Both the position numbers and the translations under genes were made by a program. Positions 1 to 6,855 of a stretch of 23,608 nt of DNA are shown piece after piece. The notes below the pieces were generated by a model. It made no database searches. It saw nothing but the letters and a program-made list of their open reading frames with translations, and was not told the DNA's origin. The stretch is from assembly GCA_031555145.1 (NCBI GenBank), contig JAVBUR010000051.1:1-23608 (forward strand), written 5' to 3'. How positions within the stretch are numbered: position 1 is the first letter of the stretch; every line of letters begins with the position of its first letter. Origin of the DNA: JAJDIA01 sp031555145 (GTDB lineage Bacteria; Bacteroidota; Bacteroidia; Bacteroidales; Tannerellaceae).

Positions 1-181
1 GCTGACGCGGCGCATGATAATTGTTGTTATTCTAATTGACCGTGGGCTCGGCTTCGCCAGCACCCACGGCTACGAATACGATGCCCGTGACCGGGCATTC
101 ATCGTCGCGACGAACACCCAATTACTTTCAAGTCTGGTTGATATTGAAAGCGCCTCGCTTCTGGTTTTCCTGGAGGTGTAG
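1..181 (+). CDS. 3' end of an unidentified protein gene (cut by window start)
   Basis: The frame starting at base 2 is open from the window edge to a TAG at 179-181, giving about 59 C-terminal residues. The visible part begins with a short hydrophobic stretch (MIIVVILI) and continues as ordinary mixed protein sequence (DRGLGFASTHGYEYDARD) to an end reading LLVFLEV. Codon use, with G or C often in the third position, resembles the neighbouring genes, and a terminator-like hairpin follows 15 nt after the stop. An overlapping frame beginning at base 36 is also open, but its translation is rich in Ser, Pro and Thr and looks like a shadow. I do not recognise the family. The two strong inverted repeats inside this stretch (40-69 and 81-98) are therefore probably part of coding sequence. 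Confidence 0.55.
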   Translation, partial: LTRRMIIVVILIDRGLGFASTHGYEYDARDRAFIVATNTQLLSSLVDIESASLLVFLEV

Positions 182-191
182 GCTCGGTAAA

Positions 192-220
192 CAAAAAGAG
201 ACGAGCGATGCCCGTCTCTT
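192..220 (-). terminator. Rho-independent terminator, possibly bidirectional
   Basis: An 8-bp perfect stem (AAGAGACG at 196-203 with CGTCTCTT at 213-220) has a 9-nt loop. Read on the minus strand it runs into TTTTTG, so it fits as terminator for the DUF4251 gene ending at 290. Read on the plus strand it is followed by a weaker T-rich stretch and lies just after the stop at 181, so it may serve both convergent genes. Confidence 0.65.
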
Positions 221-289
221 ACATTATTTATCGTAGCGCGTTCCGTGCGCTGTCAGAGCGCAATCAATATGCCTTCGCAAGGGAGGTGG

Positions 290-841
290 TTAAAGCGCCC
301 GTGCCTTATACACATTGGATTCGGATGTCGGATAGAGCGATCCGGTAAAGGAGATCATATTGCCGTTGAAGTCAGGAGTGACCGTGGCGGTACAGTCGTT
401 AGTGCCGGTTGTCATGCGGAAGAAGACGGTGGCCGAAACACCCACGCCCATCACATGCATACTCCAGGAGACATTGCCTTTCTTATCGACTGTTTTTTTA
501 ACGTCAGTCACATTTCCTTCTACCGTGATACCACCGATACCGTTCGGACCGATAGCCGGGCCGTTCAATGCCAACTGGATCGTACCTTTATCTCCTTCCA
601 CGGAGATGAAGTTGGTCGTTGAGGTTACATACTGGAACCCGCCCCGTTTGAAGTCGACACGTTCGGCTTCGAGCACGAAAGTCTTGTTATCCAAGGCAGC
701 AATAGCCTGGTTATACTGTACTTGGTTCAGTTCGGCTTCGGCAGCATCTTTCTGCGCCTTAGCGGCTTTTTCTTCGGGCGTCATGGCCGATCCACAAGAG
801 GCCAATAGCAGAATCATAGAGAAAAACAGAATATTCTTCAT
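290..841 (-). CDS. DUF4251 family lipoprotein
   Basis: A 183-residue protein with a lipoprotein signal peptide: a hydrophobic segment followed by the lipobox LASC, with the lipidated Cys at residue 16. A charged Ala/Glu/Lys-rich segment follows (about residues 21-45), then a beta-rich domain with the features I associate with DUF4251: a conserved strand that includes the phrase FKRGGFQYV, a glycine-rich middle (GPNGIGGITVEG) and a C-terminal stretch ending in ITVTPDFNGN-type sequence. Two further in-frame starts lie upstream (TTG at 850, ATG at 844); I chose the ATG at 841 because it gives the most typical signal peptide (MKNILFFSM). The mature protein should be anchored in the periplasm or outer membrane. 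Function is unknown. It has its own promoter candidate at 900-930 and appears monocistronic. Confidence 0.8.
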   Translation of the reverse strand: MKNILFFSMILLLASCGSAMTPEEKAAKAQKDAAEAELNQVQYNQAIAALDNKTFVLEAERVDFKRGGFQYVTSTTNFISVEGDKGTIQLALNGPAIGPNGIGGITVEGNVTDVKKTVDKKGNVSWSMHVMGVGVSATVFFRMTTGTNDCTATVTPDFNGNMISFTGSLYPTSESNVYKARAL

Positions 842-899
842 CATTATCAATTATTAAAGTTACTAATTGTCTTAAATTATAATCGCTTCTAATAATGAT

Positions 900-930
900 A
901 CAATTTATCTAAAAGAATGTTCATAGCAAA
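900..930 (-). promoter_or_regulatory. Candidate promoter for the DUF4251 gene
   Basis: On the minus strand a TTTG (930-927) is followed after exactly 19 nt by TAAATTGT (907-900), which matches the Bacteroidetes -33/-7 pattern (TTTG, about 19 nt, TAnnTTTG) apart from the last two bases. The predicted transcript starts near 895, leaving a leader of about 50 nt. The -33 box lies inside the 3' end of the upstream MATE gene. Confidence 0.4.
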
Positions 931-2273
931 CCTGCTCTTTTAATGTTTTTAACATGCCATGTAAGAAGTATCCAGGCGGTAAGCGCCGCAAAGAAGTCGG
1001 AAAAGGGATAGGCCAGCCACACCCCGTCAAGACCAAACCTGGCAGGAAGAAACAGGATGGCAGGGATCAGAAAGATTACCTGGCGACTCAAACTCAGGAA
1101 CATCGCCCTACCAGCCATCCCGATGCTTTGAAAGAACTGGGTGATCGTCACCTGCGAACCAACTACGAGGAAGATAGACATCGTGATCCGCAGTGCATTG
1201 GTCGAAATGGTGATCAGTTCCGGGTCGCCGGTAAAGCAACGGACTATCGGAACGGGAATAAGCCAACTGCACAGACAACCCACACTGGTAATGATCACAT
1301 TCACCACCAGTACCCGTTTGACCGTTTCCAATACCCGGTGATGAAGCCCGGCCCCATAGTTGAAGCCCACAATCGGCTGCATACCCATCGAAATACCGAG
1401 GTTCAGCAGGATCAGCAGCATGCCGACGCTCGAAATGATCCCTTGCGCTCCCACTGCCAAGTCGCCACCATATTTCTGGAGCGAAGTGTTCAGGATGACA
1501 TTTACCAGACTGGCCGTCAGTTGCATGGTGAAAGGTGATACGCCGATCGCCGCAATCGAACCTATAATCTTCCAGTCCAACCGGAAATACTGCCGCTGAA
1601 ACCGCACCAGCGAATCCTTCCGCACAAAATGCGCCATCACCAGCACGGCCGAAATCGCCATCGAGATCACCGTCGCAATAGCCGCTCCCCGGATACCCAT
1701 CTCCAACCAGAAAATGAAGATGGGATCAAGTATCACATTCAACACCGCCCCGAGCAACATCAGGTACATCGCCTTTTTCGGATAGCCTGATGCGCGCATA
1801 ATGGCATTGAAGCTGAACGTGAACGAAGCCAGTATCTGCCCCGGGATCACAATATAGAGATACTCTTCGGCATAAGGAATGGTCAGGTCGCTACCACCGA
1901 ACGCCAACAACATATCTTTCATAAAGATCATCGCCGGCACGATGGAAACCACACTCAGGATAAACAGCAGCACCGCCGCATTACCCAACACATGCGCCGC
2001 TTTCCCGGGTTCCTTTCGTCCGAGGAAGATGGAGATACGCGTGGCCGCCCCCGCTCCGACCAACATACTGAAGGCCTGGAGCATAAGCATGACGGGGAAA
2101 GTAAGTGTCAGTCCGGAGATCGCTAACGCCCCTACTCCTTGTCCGATAAAGATCCGGTCGACGATGTTATAGAGTGCGTTCACCATCGTCCCGATCACAG
2201 CTGGGAGGGCATAATAGCGCAGCAGCGGGCCGATCTTGTCGTGCTCCAGCCGCCAGGTGATATCATTGGTCAT
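921..2273 (-). CDS. MATE family efflux transporter
   Basis: This 450-residue polytopic membrane protein has the length and repeat layout of the MATE (multidrug and toxic compound extrusion) family: two homologous halves of six membrane segments each. The N-terminal half begins with the typical phrases YYALPAVIGTMVNALYNIVD and FIGQGVGALAISGLTLTFP; the second half carries NLGISMGMQPIVGFNYGAG, the counterpart of the family's mid-protein motif. Such proteins export cationic drugs or metabolites using a Na+ or H+ gradient; the substrate here cannot be read from sequence. The ATG start overlaps the stop of the upstream ABC ATPase gene by 4 nt (ATGA), so translation is probably coupled. Sharing a transcript with an uptake-type ABC system is notable. 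Confidence 0.92.
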   Translation of the reverse strand: MTNDITWRLEHDKIGPLLRYYALPAVIGTMVNALYNIVDRIFIGQGVGALAISGLTLTFPVMLMLQAFSMLVGAGAATRISIFLGRKEPGKAAHVLGNAAVLLFILSVVSIVPAMIFMKDMLLAFGGSDLTIPYAEEYLYIVIPGQILASFTFSFNAIMRASGYPKKAMYLMLLGAVLNVILDPIFIFWLEMGIRGAAIATVISMAISAVLVMAHFVRKDSLVRFQRQYFRLDWKIIGSIAAIGVSPFTMQLTASLVNVILNTSLQKYGGDLAVGAQGIISSVGMLLILLNLGISMGMQPIVGFNYGAGLHHRVLETVKRVLVVNVIITSVGCLCSWLIPVPIVRCFTGDPELITISTNALRITMSIFLVVGSQVTITQFFQSIGMAGRAMFLSLSRQVIFLIPAILFLPARFGLDGVWLAYPFSDFFAALTAWILLTWHVKNIKRAGLL

Positions 2274-3286
2274 TGGATGTTGTTGTATTGAAAGAGTCTG
2301 TCTACTAATGCTTCTACATTGCCTACTGTTTCCGATCCGCCACCGGGAAAAGATATCTCGATCCGGCGGGGCGAGGCGCAGGAGATATTCACCTGCCCGT
2401 CCTGCGGCGCCGACGGTTTATAGCCGTGGCGGATCAGGGCATTGCCTACCCAGTAGGACGTGAGGAAGTCGCCTTCCACACCGATGGCTTCAGTCGGGGC
2501 GATGCGGTTCAGTTTGCCGGTCGAGCGGTCGAACACCAGGCCTTCCTTTCCGAAAAAGCGTTCGAAGACACCATCCATGATCAGGTCTTCCGGCGTACCC
2601 CATCCCAATGGAGCGCCTTTTTCAAGCAGCCACAGGCGATCGCCCATCTGGATGGCGAGGTCGAGGTCGTGGGTCGAGAGCAGGATGGCTTTACCCTGTT
2701 CCGTAGCCAGACGATGCAGCAACACCATCGTTTCGATGCGGCTGGTGATATCGAGGAAGGCCGTCGGTTCATCAAGCAGGATGACGGGGCACTGCTGCGC
2801 CAGCGTTTTGGCGATCATGGCTTTCTGCCGTTCGCCGTCGCTGAGCTCGGATACGTAGTTGCGGGCTTTATGGGCAATACCGGCAGCTTCGAGCGATTGC
2901 TCGATCACGGCACGATCGGTGGGCTTCAACTGTCCGAAGAAGCCGGTATAGGGATGGCGGCCGAGGGAGACGAGGTCGTAGACGGTGATCCCGCCGGCAT
3001 TCGTCTTTTCGGTCAGCACCACGCCGACGGCGAGTGAGAAGTCGTGGCGCGAATACGTCGACAGCGGTTTTCCCATCAACCGGATCTCACCGCCGAGGGA
3101 GGGTTGGAAGCTGCCGAGCGTACGGAGCAGGGTCGATTTACCGGCGCCGTTCAGACCGAGCAGGCAGGTGACTTCGCCGGGGTAAAGCCGGAGGTCGAGG
3201 CCTTCGTGCAACACTTTCCGCCGTCCCCGTTTCAGGGGATAACCGATGGAGAGTCCGGTTGTTTCTATCACAGGTTCCCGTCTCAT
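2270..3286 (-). CDS. FecE/BtuD-like ABC transporter ATPase with C-terminal extension
   Basis: This is the ATP-binding subunit of an iron-siderophore/haem/cobalamin type importer (FecCD/BtuCD group). Walker A is GLNGAGKST at residues 44-52, the signature is LSDGE at 148-152, Walker B is ILLDEPT at 169-175 and the switch His is 206. The first 245 residues match the usual family length; the remaining 90 or so (246-338) form an extra C-terminal region ending in a short beta-rich segment. I place the start at the ATG at 3286, not the in-frame TTG one codon earlier. That leaves 4 nt after the permease stop, so the two are surely co-transcribed. The substrate cannot be distinguished among ferric siderophore, haem or B12; the cobalamin adenosyltransferase elsewhere in the window is not enough to decide. 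Confidence 0.9.
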   Translation of the reverse strand: MRREPVIETTGLSIGYPLKRGRRKVLHEGLDLRLYPGEVTCLLGLNGAGKSTLLRTLGSFQPSLGGEIRLMGKPLSTYSRHDFSLAVGVVLTEKTNAGGITVYDLVSLGRHPYTGFFGQLKPTDRAVIEQSLEAAGIAHKARNYVSELSDGERQKAMIAKTLAQQCPVILLDEPTAFLDITSRIETMVLLHRLATEQGKAILLSTHDLDLAIQMGDRLWLLEKGAPLGWGTPEDLIMDGVFERFFGKEGLVFDRSTGKLNRIAPTEAIGVEGDFLTSYWVGNALIRHGYKPSAPQDGQVNISCASPRRIEISFPGGGSETVGNVEALVDRLFQYNNIQ

Positions 3287-3290
3287 CAAC

Positions 3291-4325
3291 TCAATCGAAA
3301 TAATGGATATTCTTACGGTTCACGATCACATAAATAATCACCGGCGCACCCAGCAGGGGCGTCACAGCATTGAGCGGCAAGACGATATTCGTACCCGGCA
3401 CCACCATCAGCATATTACACAGCAAGGCGACACATGCCCCCGCCAGCATCGTCACCGGCACCAGCATCTTATGGTTGGAACTGCCCAACAGCAACCGCGC
3501 CATATGCGGCACGGCCAACCCGATAAACGAGATGGGGCCGCAGAAAGCCGTCGTCACCGCCGTCAGCAATCCGGAACAGATCAGAATCAGGATACGCGTC
3601 TGCCGGATCTTTACGCCGAGGTTGGCGGCATAGAGCTCGCCCAACAATAACGCGTTCAGCGGCTTGATCAGGATCAGGGCAAAAAACAGCCCGCCCACCG
3701 AGCAACTGATAAAGAAAGGGAGTTGTGAGATGGATACGCCGGAGAAATTCCCCAGTCCCCACATCACAAACGTATGTACCTTATCGGCCGAAGCGTAATA
3801 ATTCAGGATCGATATAACAGACGAGGCCAGATACCCGATCATAATCCCGATGATCAGCAGCATCACATTGTTCCGTACTTTGGAAGAGAAGTAGATGATC
3901 ACACCCAGCACAAGGCTGGCACCGCCGAATGCCGCCAGGATAATCGCCAGGTAACCGCCGACCGACCAGCCGGAGACGGTCTTCAACACGCCGCCCATCG
4001 ACAGCATCACCAACGCCACACCCAGGTTGGCGCCGTCGCTGATACCCAGGATGGAAGGCCCTGCCAACGGATTACGGAACAAGGTCTGGAGCAGCAGCCC
4101 GCTGATCGCCAGCGAAGCCCCGGCCAGTAATGCCGTTACAGCTTGCGGAAGGCGCGATTGCAGGAGAATATGCGTCCACACTTCCTTGTCGGATGCGTTC
4201 CCCCAAAGAATAGAGATCACCTGATCAAACGGAATGGATACAGAACCATACGCCAGGCTCCCCGCAAAAAGCAGCAACAACAGCAAGACGAGTGCCGGGT
4301 AAAAAAGCCAAACCTGTTTGTTCAT
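3291..4325 (-). CDS. FecCD-family ABC transporter permease
   Basis: A 344-residue membrane protein of the FecCD/BtuC type, the transmembrane subunit that forms the channel for ferric siderophores, haem or vitamin B12. Recognisable family phrases are LPQAVTALLAGASLAISG, QTLFRNPLAGPSILGIS and, near the end, FIGLAVPHMARLLLGSSNHK, which includes the coupling region contacting the ATPase. About nine to ten hydrophobic segments are visible, normal for the family. The ATPase gene follows 4 nt downstream. No substrate-binding protein or TonB-dependent receptor gene is adjacent; upstream on the same strand is an MFS transporter, 51 nt away. The start ATG lies only 5 nt after a promoter-like box, so the mRNA may have almost no leader. 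Confidence 0.92.
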   Translation of the reverse strand: MNKQVWLFYPALVLLLLLLFAGSLAYGSVSIPFDQVISILWGNASDKEVWTHILLQSRLPQAVTALLAGASLAISGLLLQTLFRNPLAGPSILGISDGANLGVALVMLSMGGVLKTVSGWSVGGYLAIILAAFGGASLVLGVIIYFSSKVRNNVMLLIIGIMIGYLASSVISILNYYASADKVHTFVMWGLGNFSGVSISQLPFFISCSVGGLFFALILIKPLNALLLGELYAANLGVKIRQTRILILICSGLLTAVTTAFCGPISFIGLAVPHMARLLLGSSNHKMLVPVTMLAGACVALLCNMLMVVPGTNIVLPLNAVTPLLGAPVIIYVIVNRKNIHYFD

Positions 4326-4330
4326 GCCGA

Positions 4331-4338
4331 CAAAGGTA
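4331..4338 (-). promoter_or_regulatory. Candidate -7 box (TACCTTTG) for the permease-ATPase-MATE operon
   Basis: TACCTTTG on the minus strand is a perfect match to the Bacteroidetes -7 consensus TAnnTTTG. It sits in the 51-nt gap after the MFS gene and ends 5 nt before the permease ATG. No exact TTTG is seen at the expected -33 position, only a T-rich tract slightly too far upstream. If used, transcription would begin at or next to the start codon. Confidence 0.45.
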
Positions 4339-4376
4339 AGGCTTTTTCTACGCCCTCCTTAAAAAAAGAGCGGGAA

Positions 4377-5810
4377 TCAGTCGGCGTTTTTCGGCGTCGT
4401 GATGCGGTCGTACAGGAAGAGGAAGAAGGCGGCAGCCAGCCCGATAGCCAGGATCACCATCCAGAGGCGCGACGGTTCGTAGGTGTCCCACAGGAGGTTG
4501 GTGAGTTGGGAGGGTGTAAGGCTCATCTGCCGGGCTACTTCCTCGAAGTAGGCATTGGTGGAGAGGCCATCGGCAATGGCCAGCCCGTTTTCGGCGGCAA
4601 AGCGTTCGGTGAGCGTCACCTTATCCGACATCGTCTGGTAGACACCGCCCGAGATATAACCAGCAAAGAATGAACCGAGGAAGACAGGGATAAAAGAGTA
4701 TCCCATATACAAGGCCTTCTTGTCGGCCGGCGCAATACGCCCGATGTATTCGGATACTTTCGGCGAACCGGCCATCTCACCCAGCGAAAAGACCAGGAGG
4801 GCTACCAGCGTGAACAGCACATTCTGCGAGACCAGCGTCAGCGCCATCCCCAGTGAGCAGACCACAAAGCCCGACATCATCGACTTCAGCGGCTTCAGCT
4901 TCATCACCACGCTCGATACCACGACCTGAAGCAGCATAATGTAGCAGGCATCCATATTAGTGATAAACTCCGCATCGAGCTCACCCGGAGCGGGGCTGTA
5001 GTTGGCCGTAACAAAGGGGATATAGGTATCGAAGAAATGATACAGCACACTCGTATCCACCCACTGCGCAATAAAGACCGGCAGGGTGTAGAACAACTGG
5101 TAGTACATCGTCCAGAAGCCTGCCACAATCAGCAAGAAGGCCAGGAATTTCCCATCCTTCAGGATCCCCGCCATATTGGCAAAGATGCCGCCGAAGGTCT
5201 TCCAGATGCTTTCCGTCTGCGCGTTTTCTTCGCGTCCCGGTTCCTTATAAAAGAGGAGGAGGATAAAGTTCAGCGCAATGATCCCTGCCGAGATATAGAA
5301 GATCAGGTGCGAAGAGCTCTTGAAGAGCAGCGTCACCAACGGGCCGAAGAAAGCCCCGACATTCACCATCATATAGAAAATACCGAAACCGATAGACGCT
5401 GTCTGATCAGTTGTCGTCTTCGCCACCGTCGCCTGAATAATGGGTTTAAACAGCGCCGCTCCCAATGCCAGGTAGAGGTACATCAGGAACACGCCCGTGA
5501 ACGTCGTAAACAACGGGAAGAGCAGGAAGGCCGAAATATAGACCACGAACGCCAGCATCAACACCCGCTTGTAGCCGTAATGGTCGGCAATGGCGCCTGT
5601 CAGCACCGGCAGGAAATAAAGGATACCCGTCCCCACGCCCATAATGAGCCCTTTTTGTGCCTGCGTAAACTCCAGGCCGCCCAGGTCGGATGAGCCGGTG
5701 AGGTAGTTGGCAAACAACATAAAGAATCCATACCAGGCCCAGCGCTCGAACAATTCGATCGCATTGCCTACCCAGAATGTGCGCGGAAATTGACGGAATA
5801 AATGACCCAT
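4377..5810 (-). CDS. POT-like MFS transporter
   Basis: A 477-residue major facilitator protein with about twelve or more membrane segments. Near the N terminus it carries E19-x-x-E22-R23 (phrase ELFERWAWYG), the ExxER proton-coupling motif of the proton-dependent oligopeptide transporter (POT/PTR) group. Further along are the family-like stretches GAIADHYGYKRVLML (loop 2-3 motif) and AALFKPIIQATVAKTT. This suggests proton-coupled uptake of peptides or a related small solute, but substrate-binding residues were not assigned. The reading frame extends upstream to 5885; I chose the ATG at 5810 because the extra 25 residues look non-native and a candidate promoter and a perfect dyad lie between the two starts. 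Confidence 0.85.
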   Translation of the reverse strand: MGHLFRQFPRTFWVGNAIELFERWAWYGFFMLFANYLTGSSDLGGLEFTQAQKGLIMGVGTGILYFLPVLTGAIADHYGYKRVLMLAFVVYISAFLLFPLFTTFTGVFLMYLYLALGAALFKPIIQATVAKTTTDQTASIGFGIFYMMVNVGAFFGPLVTLLFKSSSHLIFYISAGIIALNFILLLFYKEPGREENAQTESIWKTFGGIFANMAGILKDGKFLAFLLIVAGFWTMYYQLFYTLPVFIAQWVDTSVLYHFFDTYIPFVTANYSPAPGELDAEFITNMDACYIMLLQVVVSSVVMKLKPLKSMMSGFVVCSLGMALTLVSQNVLFTLVALLVFSLGEMAGSPKVSEYIGRIAPADKKALYMGYSFIPVFLGSFFAGYISGGVYQTMSDKVTLTERFAAENGLAIADGLSTNAYFEEVARQMSLTPSQLTNLLWDTYEPSRLWMVILAIGLAAAFFLFLYDRITTPKNAD

Positions 5811-5828
5811 ACTAACAGTGTTTTTCGG

Positions 5829-5843
5829 TTTACATGATGTAAA
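5829..5843. promoter_or_regulatory. Operator-like perfect dyad upstream of the MFS gene
   Basis: The 15-bp sequence TTTACATGATGTAAA is a perfect inverted repeat of 7-bp arms around one base. It lies between the candidate -7 box (5851-5858) and the MFS start codon, roughly over the predicted first transcribed bases, where a repressor would act. No regulator gene is nearby. Confidence 0.4.
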
Positions 5844-5850
5844 GAAGTGG

Positions 5851-5858
5851 TAAATATA
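5851..5858 (-). promoter_or_regulatory. Candidate -7 box for the MFS gene
   Basis: TATATTTA on the minus strand matches TAnnTTTG except for the last base. It lies 40 nt before the chosen start codon. No clear -33 TTTG is present at the usual distance, so this is a weak call. Confidence 0.3.
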
Positions 5859-5931
5859 CACCTTCTCCGCCAACTGTCCATACACTTTTCACACGAAACA
5901 AGGAAAAAGACACCAATTCCTCCCTTTGCCA

Positions 5932-5962
5932 AACGTGCGGATGCGAACGCCGAACGTGCGGA
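5932..5962. repeat. Direct repeat AACGTGCGGA x2, 21-bp period
   Basis: Two identical 10-mers (AACGTGCGGA at 5932-5941 and 5953-5962) are spaced 21 bp start to start, about two helical turns, in the divergent region between the MFS and LolD-like genes. The rest of 5859-6033 shows nothing further that I can assign. The spacing is what tandem binding sites for a regulator often show, but chance is not excluded. Confidence 0.35.
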
Positions 5963-6033
5963 AACACACACCTCACCAACGACACACAATGCCGTTCCGA
6001 CTGTCATACAGATGGTTACAAAACGGCACGGCC

Positions 6034-6064
6034 TTTGCTTAGTTCTTTACATAAATTATATTCC
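6034..6064 (+). promoter_or_regulatory. Candidate promoter for the LolD-like ATPase gene
   Basis: TTTG (6034-6037) is followed after exactly 19 nt by TATATTCC (6057-6064), matching TAnnTT of the Bacteroidetes -7 box with the last two bases changed. The box ends 5 nt before the ATG at 6070, predicting a transcript with little or no leader. Confidence 0.4.
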
Positions 6065-6069
6065 AGCTT

Positions 6070-6744
6070 ATGATCCGAACGAACGCATTAGAAAAAGTGT
6101 TCCGTACCGAGGAAGTACAGACACAGGCATTAAACCAGGTAAGTATCGACATCAAGGAAGGTGAATTTGTGGCTATCATGGGGCCGTCGGGTTGCGGTAA
6201 GTCTACCTTATTGAATATACTGGGCCTGTTAGACAATCCCACGTCGGGCGAGTATTACCTCAACGGCACCGAAGTTGGGCATTTCACCGAGTCTCAACGT
6301 ACCACACTCCGCAAGGGGATGATCGGCTTTGTGTTCCAGAGCTTCAACCTGATCGACGAACTGAATGTGTATGAGAACATCGAACTTCCCCTGCTCTATA
6401 TGGGTATCCCTGCCTCCGAGCGGAAGAAGAAGGTGAAGGCCGCCATGGAACGGATGGCCATCCTCCACCGCGAAAAGCATTTCCCTCAACAACTTTCGGG
6501 CGGACAACAACAGCGTGTCGCCATCGCCCGTGCCGTCGTTGCCAACCCCCACCTGATCCTTGCCGACGAACCGACGGGTAACCTCGACAGCAAGAATGGG
6601 CAGGAAGTCATGTCGCTACTCAGCCAACTTAACCAGGAAGGCACCACCATTGTCATGGTGACCCACAGCCAGCACGACGCCGGCTATGCAGGACGTACGA
6701 TCAATCTGTTCGACGGACGGGTGGTAACGGAATCGGCAGGCTGA
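6070..6744 (+). CDS. LolD/MacB-type ABC transporter ATPase
   Basis: A 224-residue ATPase with Walker A GPSGCGKST (38-46), signature LSGGQ (142-146), Walker B LILADEPTGNLD with D166/E167, and the switch His in VTHSQHD. The Q-loop phrase GFVFQSFNLIDELNVYEN and the DEPTGNLD extension of Walker B are typical of the LolD/MacB/FtsE class, which powers lipoprotein release or mechanotransmission-type export together with an FtsX/MacB-fold permease. Length is normal for a stand-alone subunit. No such permease is next to it: the upstream gene is a divergent MFS transporter, and downstream is a hairpin and then a gene remnant. Its partner must be encoded elsewhere, or was lost. Confidence 0.92.
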   Translation: MIRTNALEKVFRTEEVQTQALNQVSIDIKEGEFVAIMGPSGCGKSTLLNILGLLDNPTSGEYYLNGTEVGHFTESQRTTLRKGMIGFVFQSFNLIDELNVYENIELPLLYMGIPASERKKKVKAAMERMAILHREKHFPQQLSGGQQQRVAIARAVVANPHLILADEPTGNLDSKNGQEVMSLLSQLNQEGTTIVMVTHSQHDAGYAGRTINLFDGRVVTESAG

Positions 6745-6776
6745 AAAGCTTTTAATCATTAATAACAAACTTAACA

Positions 6777-6820
6777 GGCGAAACATACGACGTATTCGGA
6801 AGAATATCGTATATTTCGCC
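6777..6820. repeat. Large stem-loop (14-bp arms, one mismatch)
   Basis: Arms GGCGAAACATACGA (6777-6790) and TCGTATATTTCGCC (6807-6820) pair with one mismatch. Inside them TATTC and GAATA pair again around a GGAA loop, giving a long hairpin about 30 nt after the ATPase stop. It lacks a T-run on either strand, so it is not a standard intrinsic terminator. The right arm includes TATATTTC, which resembles a -7 box for the following remnant. It may be a processing or stability element, an operator-like dyad, or a small repeat element. Confidence 0.6.
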
Positions 6821-6855
6821 TCACTTTGTGTATAGCAATATAAATCCATGCCATA

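Noticed and set aside
40..98. Two strong inverted repeats (CCGTGGG/CCCACGG and ATGCCCG/CGGGCAT) near the left edge
   Set aside because: They fall inside a coding-like open frame that ends at 181, and neither is followed by a T-run, so they are likely coding sequence rather than a terminator or mobile-element end.
4340..4376. Shine-Dalgarno-like AGGAGG on the minus strand in the gap before the permease gene
   Set aside because: It lies about 25-30 nt upstream of the ATG, too far to act as a ribosome-binding site for it.
5811..5885. N-terminal extension of the MFS protein to 5885
   Set aside because: The extra residues do not look like a transporter N terminus, and the stretch holds a promoter-like box and a perfect dyad; the ATG at 5810 fits family length.
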